DNA of 39,815 nt, taken from contig NZ_MBEU01000078.1 in the NCBI RefSeq assembly GCF_001954275.1, positions 1 to 39,815 of the forward strand, given 5' to 3'. Of the stretch, positions 25,107-34,279 are shown piece by piece (the first letter of the stretch is position 1; each line of letters opens with the position of its first letter). Both the position numbers and the translations under genes were made by a program. This stretch comes from Mycobacterium sp. IS-836 (GTDB lineage Bacteria; Actinomycetota; Actinomycetes; Mycobacteriales; Mycobacteriaceae). The notes under the pieces were generated by a model. The model searched no databases, was not told the DNA's origin, and saw only the letters and a program-made list of their open reading frames with translations.

Positions 25107-25773
25107 CGTTGGGCACCTGAGCCGAGGCGTTCCACACGTCGAGGCGCCAGCGGATGCTCTCGAGGTCGCGAACGTCGGAGTCGTCGGAATGGCCGGACAG
25201 CTGCACCCAACTCGCGTTGCCCATGCCGCCCAATACCGGCCAGCTCGAGACGGGAAGCTTCAGCAGCGCGGCCGACAACGCGGCGATCAGCCCGCCGTGG
25301 GCCACCAGCACCACCGGCCGGCCAGGCTCGCCCGCCCCGCCCCAATCCGGTTCGCCGGATACTAATTCGGCGATCAATGGCACACTGCGCGCGGCGACGT
25401 CGGCCCTGCTTTCCCCGCCGTGCGGTGCCCACGTCGCGTCCTCGCGCCAAGCCAGCCGGGCGCCCGGCGCCTCGGCGTCGATCTGGGCGTGAGTCAGGCC
25501 CTGCCAGTCGCCCAGGTGGGTCTCTCGTAACCGCCGATCCACCCGAACCTGCAGCCCGGTCCGCTCCCCCAGCTTGATCGCCGTGTCGTAAGCGCGATGC
25601 AGGTCCGACGAGACGATCAGCAGTGGCTGCAGCTTGCCCAGCACCTCGGCGGCGGCGACCGCCTGCGCGCGGCCCAGGTCGGTCAGCGCGGAGTCCAGTT
25701 GCCCCTGCATGCGGCTACCTGCGTTGAAGTCGGTTTGCCCATGCCGCAACATCACCAGGCGACGCACCCTCAT
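25096..25773 (-). CDS. gpgP: Glucosyl-3-phosphoglycerate phosphatase
   Basis: A 225-residue histidine phosphatase that dephosphorylates glucosyl-3-phosphoglycerate, the second step in methylglucose lipopolysaccharide synthesis. The RHG motif is LRHGQTDFN with catalytic His11. Other parts are SDLHRAYDTA, RETHLGDWQGLTH and the second His in VLVAHGGLIAALS. The start overlaps the rsfS stop as ATGA, and the 3' end overlaps octT by 11 bp. Family members vary in substrate; the specific call relies on the octT neighbour. Confidence 0.9.
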   Translation of the reverse strand: MRVRRLVMLRHGQTDFNAGSRMQGQLDSALTDLGRAQAVAAAEVLGKLQPLLIVSSDLHRAYDTAIKLGERTGLQVRVDRRLRETHLGDWQGLTHAQIDAEAPGARLAWREDATWAPHGGESRADVAARSVPLIAELVSGEPDWGGAGEPGRPVVLVAHGGLIAALSAALLKLPVSSWPVLGGMGNASWVQLSGHSDDSDVRDLESIRWRLDVWNASAQVPNDVL

Positions 25774-26156
25774 CGCGCACTCGCCGAGTCGTCGTTCTCG
25801 CCCAAATCCACCGGCACCACGGGGCAGTCGCTCCAGAGGCGGTCCAGCGCATAGAAGTTGCGGTCATCCTGATGCTGGATGTGCACGACGATGTCGCGGT
25901 AATCCAGCAGCGTCCAGCGGCCTTCCCGGGCACCTTCGCGCCGCGCGGGACGGTAGCCCGCCTTGCGCATCTTCTCCTCGACCTCGTCGACGATCGCGTT
26001 GACCTGCCGCTCGTTGGACGCCGAAGCGATGACGAAGCAATCCGTGATCACCAACTGGCCGGAGACGTCGATGACGACGACATCCTCGGCGAGCTTGGCC
26101 GCGGCCGCGCCGGCCGCCACCGTCGCCATGTCGATGGCTTCCGGGGTCGCGGTCAT
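25770..26156 (-). CDS. rsfS: Ribosomal silencing factor RsfS
   Basis: A 128-residue protein that binds ribosomal protein uL14 and blocks subunit joining under starvation. It shows the family pattern: KLAEDVVVIDVSGQLVITDCFV, SNERQVNAIVDEVEE, EGAREGRWTLLDYRDIVVHI and NFYALDRLWSD. The start overlaps the nadD stop and the stop overlaps the gpgP start, both as ATGA four-base overlaps. The nadD-rsfS order is widely conserved in bacteria. Confidence 0.96.
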   Translation of the reverse strand: MTATPEAIDMATVAAGAAAAKLAEDVVVIDVSGQLVITDCFVIASASNERQVNAIVDEVEEKMRKAGYRPARREGAREGRWTLLDYRDIVVHIQHQDDRNFYALDRLWSDCPVVPVDLGENDDSASAR

Positions 26157-26785
26157 GCCGACCCCTCGGCGCCCGGCTTGCTATAAAGCCCGCGCTTCGA
26201 GACATATTGCACGACACCGTCGGGCATCAGGTACCACAGCGGGCGGCGCTGTTCGGCACGCTGACGACAGTCCGTCGACGAAATCGCCAGCGCCGGAATC
26301 TCGACCAGGGTCAGCGCGTCCTCGGCCAGTTCGCCCACGACACCGGTGATGTGGTCACGGCGCAGCTCGTACCCGGGCCGGCTGACCCCGACGAAGCGCG
26401 CCAGCTCGAAGAGCTCGTCCCAGCCCTGCCACGACAGAATGGAGGCCAGCGCGTCGGCGCCGGTGATGAAGTACAGCTCGGAATCCGGGTTCAGGGCGTG
26501 CAGATCGCGCAGCGTGTCGCGGGTGTAGGTGGGCCCGGCGCGGTCGATGTCGACCCGGCTCACGGAGAAGCGGGGATTGGATGCCGTGGCGATCACCGTC
26601 ATCAGGTAGCGGTCCTCGGCGGCCGACACGTGCCGGTCCTTCTGCCACGGCTGGCCACTGGGCACGAACACCACTTCGTCGAGATCGAACAGGTCGGCGA
26701 CCTCGCTGGCAGCGACCAGGTGACCGTAATGGATGGGATCGAACGTCCCGCCCATCACGCCGAGCCTGCGCAGCTGCTTTTGCAC
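26153..26785 (-). CDS. nadD: Nicotinate-nucleotide adenylyltransferase
   Basis: A 210-residue enzyme that joins nicotinate mononucleotide and ATP to give deamido-NAD. The nucleotidyltransferase motifs are GGTFDPIHYGHLVAA near the N-terminus and ALAISSTDCRQR near the C-terminus; FVPSGQPWQK and FITGADAL are also typical. The start is a GTG at 26785; a shorter start at the ATG nine codons later would cut into the first strand. It heads the nadD-rsfS-gpgP-octT-degV operon. Its product feeds NadE, also encoded in this window. Confidence 0.96.
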   Translation of the reverse strand: MQKQLRRLGVMGGTFDPIHYGHLVAASEVADLFDLDEVVFVPSGQPWQKDRHVSAAEDRYLMTVIATASNPRFSVSRVDIDRAGPTYTRDTLRDLHALNPDSELYFITGADALASILSWQGWDELFELARFVGVSRPGYELRRDHITGVVGELAEDALTLVEIPALAISSTDCRQRAEQRRPLWYLMPDGVVQYVSKRGLYSKPGAEGSA

Positions 26786-26853
26786 GGTTTGCCAGCTTAC
26801 TTGAGCGCGCGATCAGGGCCGATTCCGCAGCTCGCGGCCACGCTCGCCGGAAT

Positions 26854-28302
26854 TCAGACGGGTAGCAGCTGGTCGATCACCGCGGCCAGCTGCTTGGCGG
26901 ACCGGCACTCGTGCATCGTGATCACCTCTTGGTAGCGCGGCACCGCCGAGTCGCCGCTACCCCACAGGTGTTTGGGCTCGGGGTTGAGCCAGTGCGCGTG
27001 CCGGCTGGCGGTCACCATGTCGGTCAGCACGTCGATGGCCGGGTCGCGGTAGTTGGTGCGGCCGTCGCCGAGCACCAGCAGGGAACTGCGTGGCGACAGC
27101 ACATTCGGGTGCGCCTGCAGGAACGAAACGAAAGCGTTGCCGTAGTCGGAATGGCCGTCGCGGCTGTAGACGCCCGCCTCCCGGGTGATCCGCTGGATCG
27201 CCACGGCGAGGTCGGCTTCCGGCCCGAACATGTGGGTCACCTCGTCGGTGGTGTCGATGAAGGCAAAGACCCGGACGCGCGAAAACTGTTGGCGCAACGC
27301 GTGTACCAGCAACAGGGTGAAGTGGCTGAACCCGGCGACCGAACCCGACACGTCGCAGAGCACGACCAATTCCGGGCGCGCCGGTCGCGGTTTGGCTAAC
27401 ACCACGTCGATCGGCACGCCGCCGGTAGACATCGACTTGCGCAGCGTTTTACGCAGATCGATCGACCCGGCGCGGGCGCGGCGCCGACGCGCGGCGAGCC
27501 GGGTCGCGAGGGTGCGGGCCAGTGGAGCCACCACCCGCTGCATCTGGCGCAGCTGATCGCCGGAGGCGCGCAGGAACTCGACGTTCTCGGAAAGCTGTGG
27601 GATGCCGTACATCTGGACGTGGTCGCGGCCGAGTTGCTCGGCGGTGCGCCGCTTGGTCTCGGCGTCGACCAGCTTGCGCAGCTGCGTGATCCGCTGCGCG
27701 GCAAGCGCTTTGGCGATCTGCTCCTGGGTGGGCGTCGGCTCGTCACCGTAGGGGGCGAGAAGTCCGGCCAGTAGCTTGCCTTCCAGCTCGTCCAGCGCCA
27801 TCGCCTTGAGCGCCTGGTACGACGAGAACGACGGGCCGCGGCTGGAACTGTATTTGCCATAGGCCTCCACGATCCGCGCGATCATCGCGACCAGGCGTTC
27901 GTCCATATCGCCCAGCTCGGGATTCTCCGTGAGCAGGTCCAGCAGCATCTGGCGCATCGCCTCGACGTCGTCGGGCGGCAGGGAGTCGTCGGCCGGTGCG
28001 TCGCCGGCCTCGTCCTCGGTGACCACCGCGCGCGCCCCCAACGCCGGGGGAAACCAGAGGTCGAACATGGCGTCATAGGTTTCGCGGTGATCGGGCCGGC
28101 GCAACACCGCGCAGGCGATACCTTCGCGCAGCACCTCGCGGTCGCCCAGCCCGAGGGTGGCCATCACCCGGCCCGCGTCCACCGTCTCCGAGGGGCCCAC
28201 CGAAATTCCCTGTCCGCGAAGCGCTTCCACGAAGCCCACCAGATGGCCGGGAAGCCCGTGCGGGGCGAGCGGCCTGGTGGGGCGGATGCGGCGGACGGCC
28301 AT
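26854..28302 (-). CDS. VWA-domain protein, CoxE-like (Rv2425c-like)
   Basis: A 482-residue protein of the CoxE/VWA type. Residues 1-300 form a helical region with GHLVGFVEALRGQGISVGPSE at the N-terminus (given in part). The C-terminal von Willebrand A domain has a MIDAS motif, DVSGS, beginning at Asp317, and later LLVLGDGRTNYRDP. Such proteins bind a divalent metal and work with a MoxR AAA+ ATPase in assembly or metallation of a target complex. The partner ATPase is the upstream gene, nine bases away. The client is not known here; no carbon-monoxide dehydrogenase genes are nearby. Confidence 0.9.
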   Translation of the reverse strand: MAVRRIRPTRPLAPHGLPGHLVGFVEALRGQGISVGPSETVDAGRVMATLGLGDREVLREGIACAVLRRPDHRETYDAMFDLWFPPALGARAVVTEDEAGDAPADDSLPPDDVEAMRQMLLDLLTENPELGDMDERLVAMIARIVEAYGKYSSSRGPSFSSYQALKAMALDELEGKLLAGLLAPYGDEPTPTQEQIAKALAAQRITQLRKLVDAETKRRTAEQLGRDHVQMYGIPQLSENVEFLRASGDQLRQMQRVVAPLARTLATRLAARRRRARAGSIDLRKTLRKSMSTGGVPIDVVLAKPRPARPELVVLCDVSGSVAGFSHFTLLLVHALRQQFSRVRVFAFIDTTDEVTHMFGPEADLAVAIQRITREAGVYSRDGHSDYGNAFVSFLQAHPNVLSPRSSLLVLGDGRTNYRDPAIDVLTDMVTASRHAHWLNPEPKHLWGSGDSAVPRYQEVITMHECRSAKQLAAVIDQLLPV

Positions 28303-28311
28303 CGGTGCTTC

Positions 28312-29187
28312 CTAGTTCAGCCGCAACTCGCCACTGGCGCGTTGTTGGTCGGATTGGTGCTTGAGGACCACGCCGAGCGTCTGGGCGACTACCGCGTCGT
28401 CGATGGTGTCCAGGCCCAGCGCGAGCAGCGTGCGGCCCCAGTCGATGGTTTCGGCGATGGACGGCACCTTCTTGAGCTGCATTCCGCGCAGCACACCGAT
28501 GATGCGCACCAATTCCTCGGCGAGGTGCGCCGGCAGCTCGGGGACTCGGGACAGCAAGATGCGCCGTTCCAGGTCGGGGCTGGGAAAGTCGATGTGCAGG
28601 AACAGGCAGCGGCGCTTGAGCGCTTCCGACAGTTCGCGCGTGGCGTTGGAGGTGAGCAACACGAACGGCGCCCGCTCGGCCGTCAGTGTGCCCAGTTCCG
28701 GCACGGTCACCGCGAAGTCGGACAGCACCTCCAACAGCAGGCCCTCGATCTCGATGTCGGCCTTGTCGGTCTCGTCGATCAGCAGCACGGTCGGCTCGGT
28801 GCGCCGGATGGCGGTCAGCAGCGGCCGGGACAGCAGGAACTCCTCGCTGAACACGTCGCTCTTGGTCGCGTCCCAGTCTCCGGAGCCGGCCTGGATCCGC
28901 AGGATCTGCTTGGCGTGGTTCCACTCGTAGAGCGCCCGCGCCTCGTCGACGCCCTCGTAGCACTGCAGCCGGACCAACCCTGACCCGGTGGCCTGGGCGA
29001 CGGCGCGGGCCAGCTCGGTCTTGCCCACTCCGGCCGGGCCTTCCACCAGAAGCGGCTTGCCGAGCCGGTCGGCCAGGAACACGGCCGTGGCCGTGGCGGT
29101 GTCCGGCAGATAACCGGTTTCGGCCAGCCGTCGCGAAACGTCGTTGATGTCCGCGAACAGCGGCACGGGCCGGGCGGGCACACTCAC
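28312..29187 (-). CDS. MoxR-family AAA+ ATPase (Rv2426c-like)
   Basis: A 291-residue AAA+ chaperone-like ATPase. The Walker A motif GPAGVGKT is at residues 50-57, Walker B is VLLIDETDKA, sensor 1 is FVLLTSNATRELSEALKRR with the Arg-finger region, and the C-terminus is the MoxR lid helix bundle. The start is GTG at 29187 with AGGAG about 11 bases upstream; a second GTG two codons later is equally possible. It forms an operon with the VWA gene, and proA lies 28 bases upstream on the same strand. Confidence 0.92.
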   Translation of the reverse strand: MSVPARPVPLFADINDVSRRLAETGYLPDTATATAVFLADRLGKPLLVEGPAGVGKTELARAVAQATGSGLVRLQCYEGVDEARALYEWNHAKQILRIQAGSGDWDATKSDVFSEEFLLSRPLLTAIRRTEPTVLLIDETDKADIEIEGLLLEVLSDFAVTVPELGTLTAERAPFVLLTSNATRELSEALKRRCLFLHIDFPSPDLERRILLSRVPELPAHLAEELVRIIGVLRGMQLKKVPSIAETIDWGRTLLALGLDTIDDAVVAQTLGVVLKHQSDQQRASGELRLN

Positions 29188-29215
29188 AATCTCAGTTCTC
29201 CTAAAGCACTGGCCG

Positions 29216-30463
29216 TCAGGCCGGACGGACGTGGCCGTCTCCCCACGCGATCCATTTGGTCGAGGTCAATTCCGGCAATCCCATCGGCCCGCGGGCATGC
29301 AGCTTCTGAGTGGAGATGCCGATCTCGGCGCCAAAACCGAACTGCTCGCCGTCGGTGAACGCCGTCGACGCGTTGACCATCACCGCCGCGGAATCGACGC
29401 CGTCGGTAAACCGTTGTGCGGCAGCCATATTGGTGGTCACGATGGCCTCGGTGTGGCCGGTGCCGTATTCGTTGATGTGAGCGATCGCGGCGTCGACGCC
29501 GTCGACCACCGCCACCGCGATGTCCATCGAGAGGTATTCGCGCCGCAGGTTCTCCTCGTCGGGGTCGAGATGCACCGTCACCCCGGCGTCTTGCAGCGCG
29601 GCCACCAGCCTCGGCACGGCCTCCGCGGCGATCGCGGCGTCCACCAGCAGCGTCTCGGCGGCATTGCAGACACTGGGCCGCCGGGTCTTGGAGTTCAGCA
29701 AGATCCGTTCCGCCAGCTCCAGGTCGGCGCCTTCGTGCACGTAGACATGGCAGTTGCCGACACCGGTCTCGATCGTGGGCACCTGCGCGTCGCGGACCAC
29801 GGCGTCGATCAGGCCGGCTCCCCCGCGCGGAATCACCACGTCGACCAGGCCGCGGGCCTGAATCAGGTGCGTCACGGTGGACCGGTCCGTAGCCGAAAGC
29901 AGCTGAACGGAGTCGGCGGGCAGGTCCTCGCTCACCAGCGAAGCCCGCAGCACCTCGACAAGGACCTGGTTCGACCTCGCCGCCGAGGAGCTTCCGCGCA
30001 GCAACACGGCGTTGCCGGATTTGAGCGCCAGACCGAATGCGTCGACGGTGACGTTGGGCCGGCCCTCGTAGATCATGCCGACCACGCCCAGCGGAACCCG
30101 CTGCTGGCGCAGCTGCAGCCCGTTGGGCAGTGTGTAGCCGCGCAGCACCTCGCCCACCGGGTCCGGCAGCCCCGCGACCTGGCGCAGGCCAGCGGCGATC
30201 CCGTCGACACGCTTGGAGTCCAAGGCCAGCCGGTCGAGCATGGCGGCCGGTGTGCCCGCGGCCCGGGCGGCCTCGATATCCTCCGCGTTTGCGGCCAGGA
30301 TCAGATCGACGTGGGAGGTTATCGCCGCGGCGGCGGACTCGAGCGCCTGGTCCTTGGCCACCGTCGGCAACAACGCCAGGACGCGCGAAGCGACCCGGGC
30401 GCGGCGGGCGGCATCGTGGACTTCTCGGCGCAAGTCGGGAAGCGACGGTGCTTGCAGACTCAT
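29216..30463 (-). CDS. proA: Gamma-glutamyl phosphate reductase
   Basis: A 415-residue aldehyde-dehydrogenase-fold enzyme that reduces glutamyl-5-phosphate to the semialdehyde in proline synthesis. Diagnostic parts are VPLGVVGMIYEGRPNVT, LKSGNAVLLRGSSSA, RRPSVCNAAETLLVD with the catalytic Cys, and the C-terminal GFGAEIGISTQKLHARGPMGL. The ATG at 30463 gives the usual length. In M. tuberculosis, proA is followed upstream by oxyR'/ahpC; here the next gene is the channel gene 67 bp away. Confidence 0.97.
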   Translation of the reverse strand: MSLQAPSLPDLRREVHDAARRARVASRVLALLPTVAKDQALESAAAAITSHVDLILAANAEDIEAARAAGTPAAMLDRLALDSKRVDGIAAGLRQVAGLPDPVGEVLRGYTLPNGLQLRQQRVPLGVVGMIYEGRPNVTVDAFGLALKSGNAVLLRGSSSAARSNQVLVEVLRASLVSEDLPADSVQLLSATDRSTVTHLIQARGLVDVVIPRGGAGLIDAVVRDAQVPTIETGVGNCHVYVHEGADLELAERILLNSKTRRPSVCNAAETLLVDAAIAAEAVPRLVAALQDAGVTVHLDPDEENLRREYLSMDIAVAVVDGVDAAIAHINEYGTGHTEAIVTTNMAAAQRFTDGVDSAAVMVNASTAFTDGEQFGFGAEIGISTQKLHARGPMGLPELTSTKWIAWGDGHVRPA

Positions 30464-30530
30464 TTAACCAGGGTATCGGTCGTTACCTGGGTGAGTTTGG
30501 CTGCCCCAGGTCAGCGCCCGGTGGCGCCGC

Positions 30531-31937
30531 TCACGCGACACGCTCACCGCGCCGGGCTTGGCGCACTTTGCTTTGGCGTTCTTCGAGGATGTGGCCAAAG
30601 TTCTGTAGTAGCAACGGTTCACGCATGACGAGGTGCGCGAGGTGTTCGCGATCGATCTCCAACGCGGTCACTTCCTCGAGCGCGTACGCGCTCGCGGTGT
30701 TCGGTTGCCGGGTCAGCGCCGTCAACCCGAGGAACGAGCCCTCAACGAGCGTGCTGATCGGCACCACCGACCCGTCGTCGGCGGTCGCGATGAGCTGAAC
30801 GCGCCCCGCGACCAAGAACGTCATCCCGTCGGGCACCTGGCCGACGTACTCGACGGTTTCGTCGGCGCCGTACCGGACGAGCCTGGCGGAGGAATACAGC
30901 GAGCGCTGCTCGTCGGTGTTGAGCCGCAACGCCGGTGCCACCACGGTGCGCACCGCTTTCTCCACACGCTCGATGGTCGAGTAGTCGTCGTCGCAGTTGT
31001 CGAGATGCAGCTCTTCCCGCCGTGCGGCGTACCAGATCCAGCGCAGAAACGTCGTTCGCGCGGCGCCGTCGTCGGCCGGTGAGCCCAACCGGATGGTCGT
31101 TCGGTATTCGCCGCCGCCGATCGGCACCGAACGCGGCACGCTGTCGCTCATCAGCTGCGGTAGCCCGAGTGCGACCCGCGACAGCATCGCGCACACGCGG
31201 TCGGGCGGGTCCGCGACCGAAAATGTGGTCGTGATCGCCAATTTGTGGGAGCCGGGCGGGCGGCTGAGGTTCGTGAACGCCGTTGTGGCCAGCACCGAAT
31301 TGGGCGTGATCCGCATCCCGCTGCCGGTGTCGATGTGCACGGCGCGCCAGTTCACTTCGATGACCCGGCCGCGCACCGTCCCGGTGTCCAGCCAGTCGTT
31401 GATCCGGAAGGGCTGCTCGAACAGCATGAACAAGCCCGAGACGATCTGGCCGACGGAGTTTTGCAACATCAGGCCGATGACGACCGACGTCACCCCCAGC
31501 GCCGTGAACAACCCGCCGATCCGGACACCCCAGATATACGACAGGATCAGCACCAGGCCCACACCGATCAGGGCGAAGCGTGCGACATCGAGGAAGATCG
31601 CGGGCAGGCGTTTGCGCCAGCTCTCTTCGGGCGCGGCCGCGAAAACGGTGGCGTTGAGCCCGGACAGCAGCAGCACCAGCACCAGGAAGCCGAACAGCGT
31701 GGTGAGCATCCGCACGGGGACTTCTCCGGCCGGGATCTGCGAAGCCTTGACGAGCAACAGCAGCAGCGCGCCCAGCGGCAGCAGGTAGTTACGCAGCAGG
31801 CTTACTTGCCTGGCCAGGTGGCTGTGCCGGCGAGCGAGCGTTTGCTGCAGCTCGGTCAGAATGATCAGCCCGAGCGGAAATCCGACCGCGATACCGATCG
31901 ACCAGTAGAACCACGAGGAGTGAAACGTGTTCATCAT
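30531..31937 (-). CDS. Mechanosensitive-channel (MscS-type) protein with degenerate cyclic-nucleotide-binding domain (Rv2434c-like)
   Basis: A 468-residue protein. It has about five membrane helices in residues 1-175, ending in the MscS-type pore and beta region (GVTSVVIGLMLQNSVGQIVSG, then PFRINDWL). A cytoplasmic alpha/beta part follows, with a C-terminal cyclic-nucleotide-binding fold near 355-450. In that fold the phosphate-binding cassette reads GSFLGLTALTRQPNTAS. Leu405 stands where the ribose-binding Glu is expected and Asn413 where the phosphate-binding Arg is expected. It probably gates ion flow in response to tension and some other signal. The ATG at 31937 overlaps the cyclase stop as ATGA (a second ATG follows directly), so the two are coupled. 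Confidence 0.87.
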   Translation of the reverse strand: MMNTFHSSWFYWSIGIAVGFPLGLIILTELQQTLARRHSHLARQVSLLRNYLLPLGALLLLLVKASQIPAGEVPVRMLTTLFGFLVLVLLLSGLNATVFAAAPEESWRKRLPAIFLDVARFALIGVGLVLILSYIWGVRIGGLFTALGVTSVVIGLMLQNSVGQIVSGLFMLFEQPFRINDWLDTGTVRGRVIEVNWRAVHIDTGSGMRITPNSVLATTAFTNLSRPPGSHKLAITTTFSVADPPDRVCAMLSRVALGLPQLMSDSVPRSVPIGGGEYRTTIRLGSPADDGAARTTFLRWIWYAARREELHLDNCDDDYSTIERVEKAVRTVVAPALRLNTDEQRSLYSSARLVRYGADETVEYVGQVPDGMTFLVAGRVQLIATADDGSVVPISTLVEGSFLGLTALTRQPNTASAYALEEVTALEIDREHLAHLVMREPLLLQNFGHILEERQSKVRQARRGERVA

Positions 31938-34180
31938 CGCTCCGAGAGGCGGTACATCGGTTGGTCGGTTCCACCGACCGAAATCGTGCCGGCGGGCGTG
32001 AACTGGCGCACGTCTCGCATCGCTTCGTACACCTGGGAGCTGACGTAGATGCCGGGTTGGGGTGCGCCCCTGTGCATTTGGTAGGCCAGGCTTACCGCGG
32101 CCCCCCACATGTCGTAGACCAGGCTCGAGCCGCCGACCAGTCCGCTGATCACGTTGCCAGTGTTGATGCCGACCCGAAGGCCAAGCTCGTGACCGGTCTG
32201 GCTGTTGAACCGATCGATGATGCGACGCATTTCGACGGCGAAGTCCACGCTTCGGTGAATGCTGTCCAGGCGCGGGGTGATCACACCGCAAGTGGCCAGG
32301 TAGCTGTTGTGGAACGTGCGGATCCGTTCCACGCCAAGGGTTTCGGCCGCCGAATCAAACTGGCGGAACAGATCTTCGACGATGCCGACCAATTCATGGC
32401 CCGCAAGATCGTTGGACAGCTCATCAACCCCGACAATGTCGGCAAAGATGATGGCGACGTCCTGATGCTTCTGCGCGATGGTCGCCTCACCATCGCGATA
32501 GCGCTGGACAACCGACTCGGGCATCAGCGTCAGCAGCAGGCGATTGTTTTCGTTGCGTTGCTCGTTGAGCAGCTCTTCCTTGATCGCAAGATTGCGACTC
32601 ATTTCATTGAAAGCCGCAGTGAGCTCACCGATTTCGTCGTGTCCCCGTGCCGGAATGTTGATGTCGTAGTCGCCGGAGCTGATCTTTCGCGTGCCCTCCT
32701 CGAGGCGCCGGACCGGTCGCACCGCCGCCTGGGCGATGAACATCGACGCCACGCAGATGACGAAAACCAGCGTGGTGACCGCAATGACGAGGGTCTTACT
32801 GAAGTGGCCCAGCCGCGCGAAGGCGTCGGAGTCGTCGCGCGTCGCCAGGATCGACCAGTGCAGATCGGAGTTGGGAATGTCCAGCGGAGCGTAGGCTTCC
32901 AATTCCCGGTTGCCGGTGTAATCGGTGCCGGTGACGACTCCAGTTTCCCCGCGTTCGGCGGCGCGCAGACCGGCGCTTCCGACCGGCTGCACCAGCGTCG
33001 TGCCGCCCAACCGGATCGCCCGGTCCACGACGTCGGGCGGGGTGCCGGCGGCAATGGCCTCGCGCCGATACTCTCGCGGGTCCTCCAGGAAAAGCCGCGA
33101 ATCGGAACGCATCAAGTTGTCGGGGCCGGCCAGATACGTCTCGGTCGACGGGCCCATGCCGGCGGCTTGCCACTGTTTGTTGGCGGTCATGATCTGGTTG
33201 ATCTTCGAGATCGGCAGCGGCAGCGCCATCACGCCGTCGATCTTGCCGTTCATGCCCACGGGCGACACCACCCACGCGGTCGGCGCGTCGAGCTGCGGCT
33301 GATAGGGCTGGAAGTCAGTGATCCAGACGAACTCTAGGTCGTTGGAGCGCAACGCTTTTTCGTATGCTTCGCGCAGGTTTGATTCGCGATACGGGCCGGT
33401 CAGGATGTTGGTCCCGAGGTCGGGGCCTTTCATGACGCTGTACACGACGTTGCCCTGGAGGTCGATCAGCAGCGCGTCCTTATATTCGAAGCGGGTGACG
33501 ATGTCTCGGAGGTAGAAGTCGAAGCGGGCATTGGCCGCCGTCCATGCGCTGCCGTCGCCGGCATCGGGCACTGGCAGCGAATCGGCGGTCGGCCGGGGCG
33601 GTGCGGTGTAGTGCGCCTGAAGGTATTTCTGCGAGGGCGAACTCGGCAGCACCGCGTTGACGTCGATCGTGCCGCCGGTCGTGCGTTTGATCGGCTGAAT
33701 CATTTGAGTGTCGTAGTAATTGACGAGTTCCTGCTGCTGCGCGGGAGTGATCGTGGCGTTGGCCAATTGGTTAAAGCCCGCGGTAAGCGCCGCCGTTTCC
33801 TCGTTGATGCTGAATCCGCCGCTGTAGACGACCAGCGAATTCGTCACTTCCCGAAACAGCGCCTCCATCTGGCGCCGCTGCGACTCGCGCAATTCGATCA
33901 GCCGCTCGGCCTCCACCTGCCGCAACGCGCCGCGGCCGGTCAAGGCCCCGATGAGACCGATCACCGCGACGCCGAGGATGCCCGCGAGCAGCATCGCCAC
34001 CAAGATCTTGGACTGGATGCCGAACCGGAAACGGCGCCACACAAACGGCCGCCGCGCGCCCCAGGGGGTCTTTTGGGCCGGGGCGGATTCCGGCGCGGTT
34101 TCCGTCGCCGTGTCGAGGGCCGGCTCGGTGTCTTTCAGCTCGCTAGACGTCAATGCCTTCCGCCTTTCTGGATTCGGCAT
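31934..34180 (-). CDS. Receptor-type class III cyclase-fold protein with HAMP domain (Rv2435c-like)
   Basis: A 748-residue membrane receptor: cytoplasmic N-terminus, helix near 62-82, a large extracellular dCache-like sensor (about 85-450), helix near 455-480, HAMP (about 480-535) and a cyclase homology domain (about 560-735). Metal Asp581 is present in FADIVG. The other catalytic positions are changed: the Lys-Thr-Ile-Gly-Asp region reads RTFHN (R621, N625), and the transition-state Asn and Arg are S697 and Q701. It may be inactive or have a different activity. The ATG at 34180 has no clear ribosome site; TTG at 34153 is an alternative. It is coupled to the channel gene and divergent from rbsK. 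Confidence 0.88.
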   Translation of the reverse strand: MPNPERRKALTSSELKDTEPALDTATETAPESAPAQKTPWGARRPFVWRRFRFGIQSKILVAMLLAGILGVAVIGLIGALTGRGALRQVEAERLIELRESQRRQMEALFREVTNSLVVYSGGFSINEETAALTAGFNQLANATITPAQQQELVNYYDTQMIQPIKRTTGGTIDVNAVLPSSPSQKYLQAHYTAPPRPTADSLPVPDAGDGSAWTAANARFDFYLRDIVTRFEYKDALLIDLQGNVVYSVMKGPDLGTNILTGPYRESNLREAYEKALRSNDLEFVWITDFQPYQPQLDAPTAWVVSPVGMNGKIDGVMALPLPISKINQIMTANKQWQAAGMGPSTETYLAGPDNLMRSDSRLFLEDPREYRREAIAAGTPPDVVDRAIRLGGTTLVQPVGSAGLRAAERGETGVVTGTDYTGNRELEAYAPLDIPNSDLHWSILATRDDSDAFARLGHFSKTLVIAVTTLVFVICVASMFIAQAAVRPVRRLEEGTRKISSGDYDINIPARGHDEIGELTAAFNEMSRNLAIKEELLNEQRNENNRLLLTLMPESVVQRYRDGEATIAQKHQDVAIIFADIVGVDELSNDLAGHELVGIVEDLFRQFDSAAETLGVERIRTFHNSYLATCGVITPRLDSIHRSVDFAVEMRRIIDRFNSQTGHELGLRVGINTGNVISGLVGGSSLVYDMWGAAVSLAYQMHRGAPQPGIYVSSQVYEAMRDVRQFTPAGTISVGGTDQPMYRLSER

Positions 34181-34279
34181 CGCTAACGCAGCAGACTAGC
34201 GCGCGAAACTCAAGAAATTGGCGTTTGCACTAAGCGTTCAACGTCGAAACGCGGGACGGACGCGACTAACGTCGGTGGA

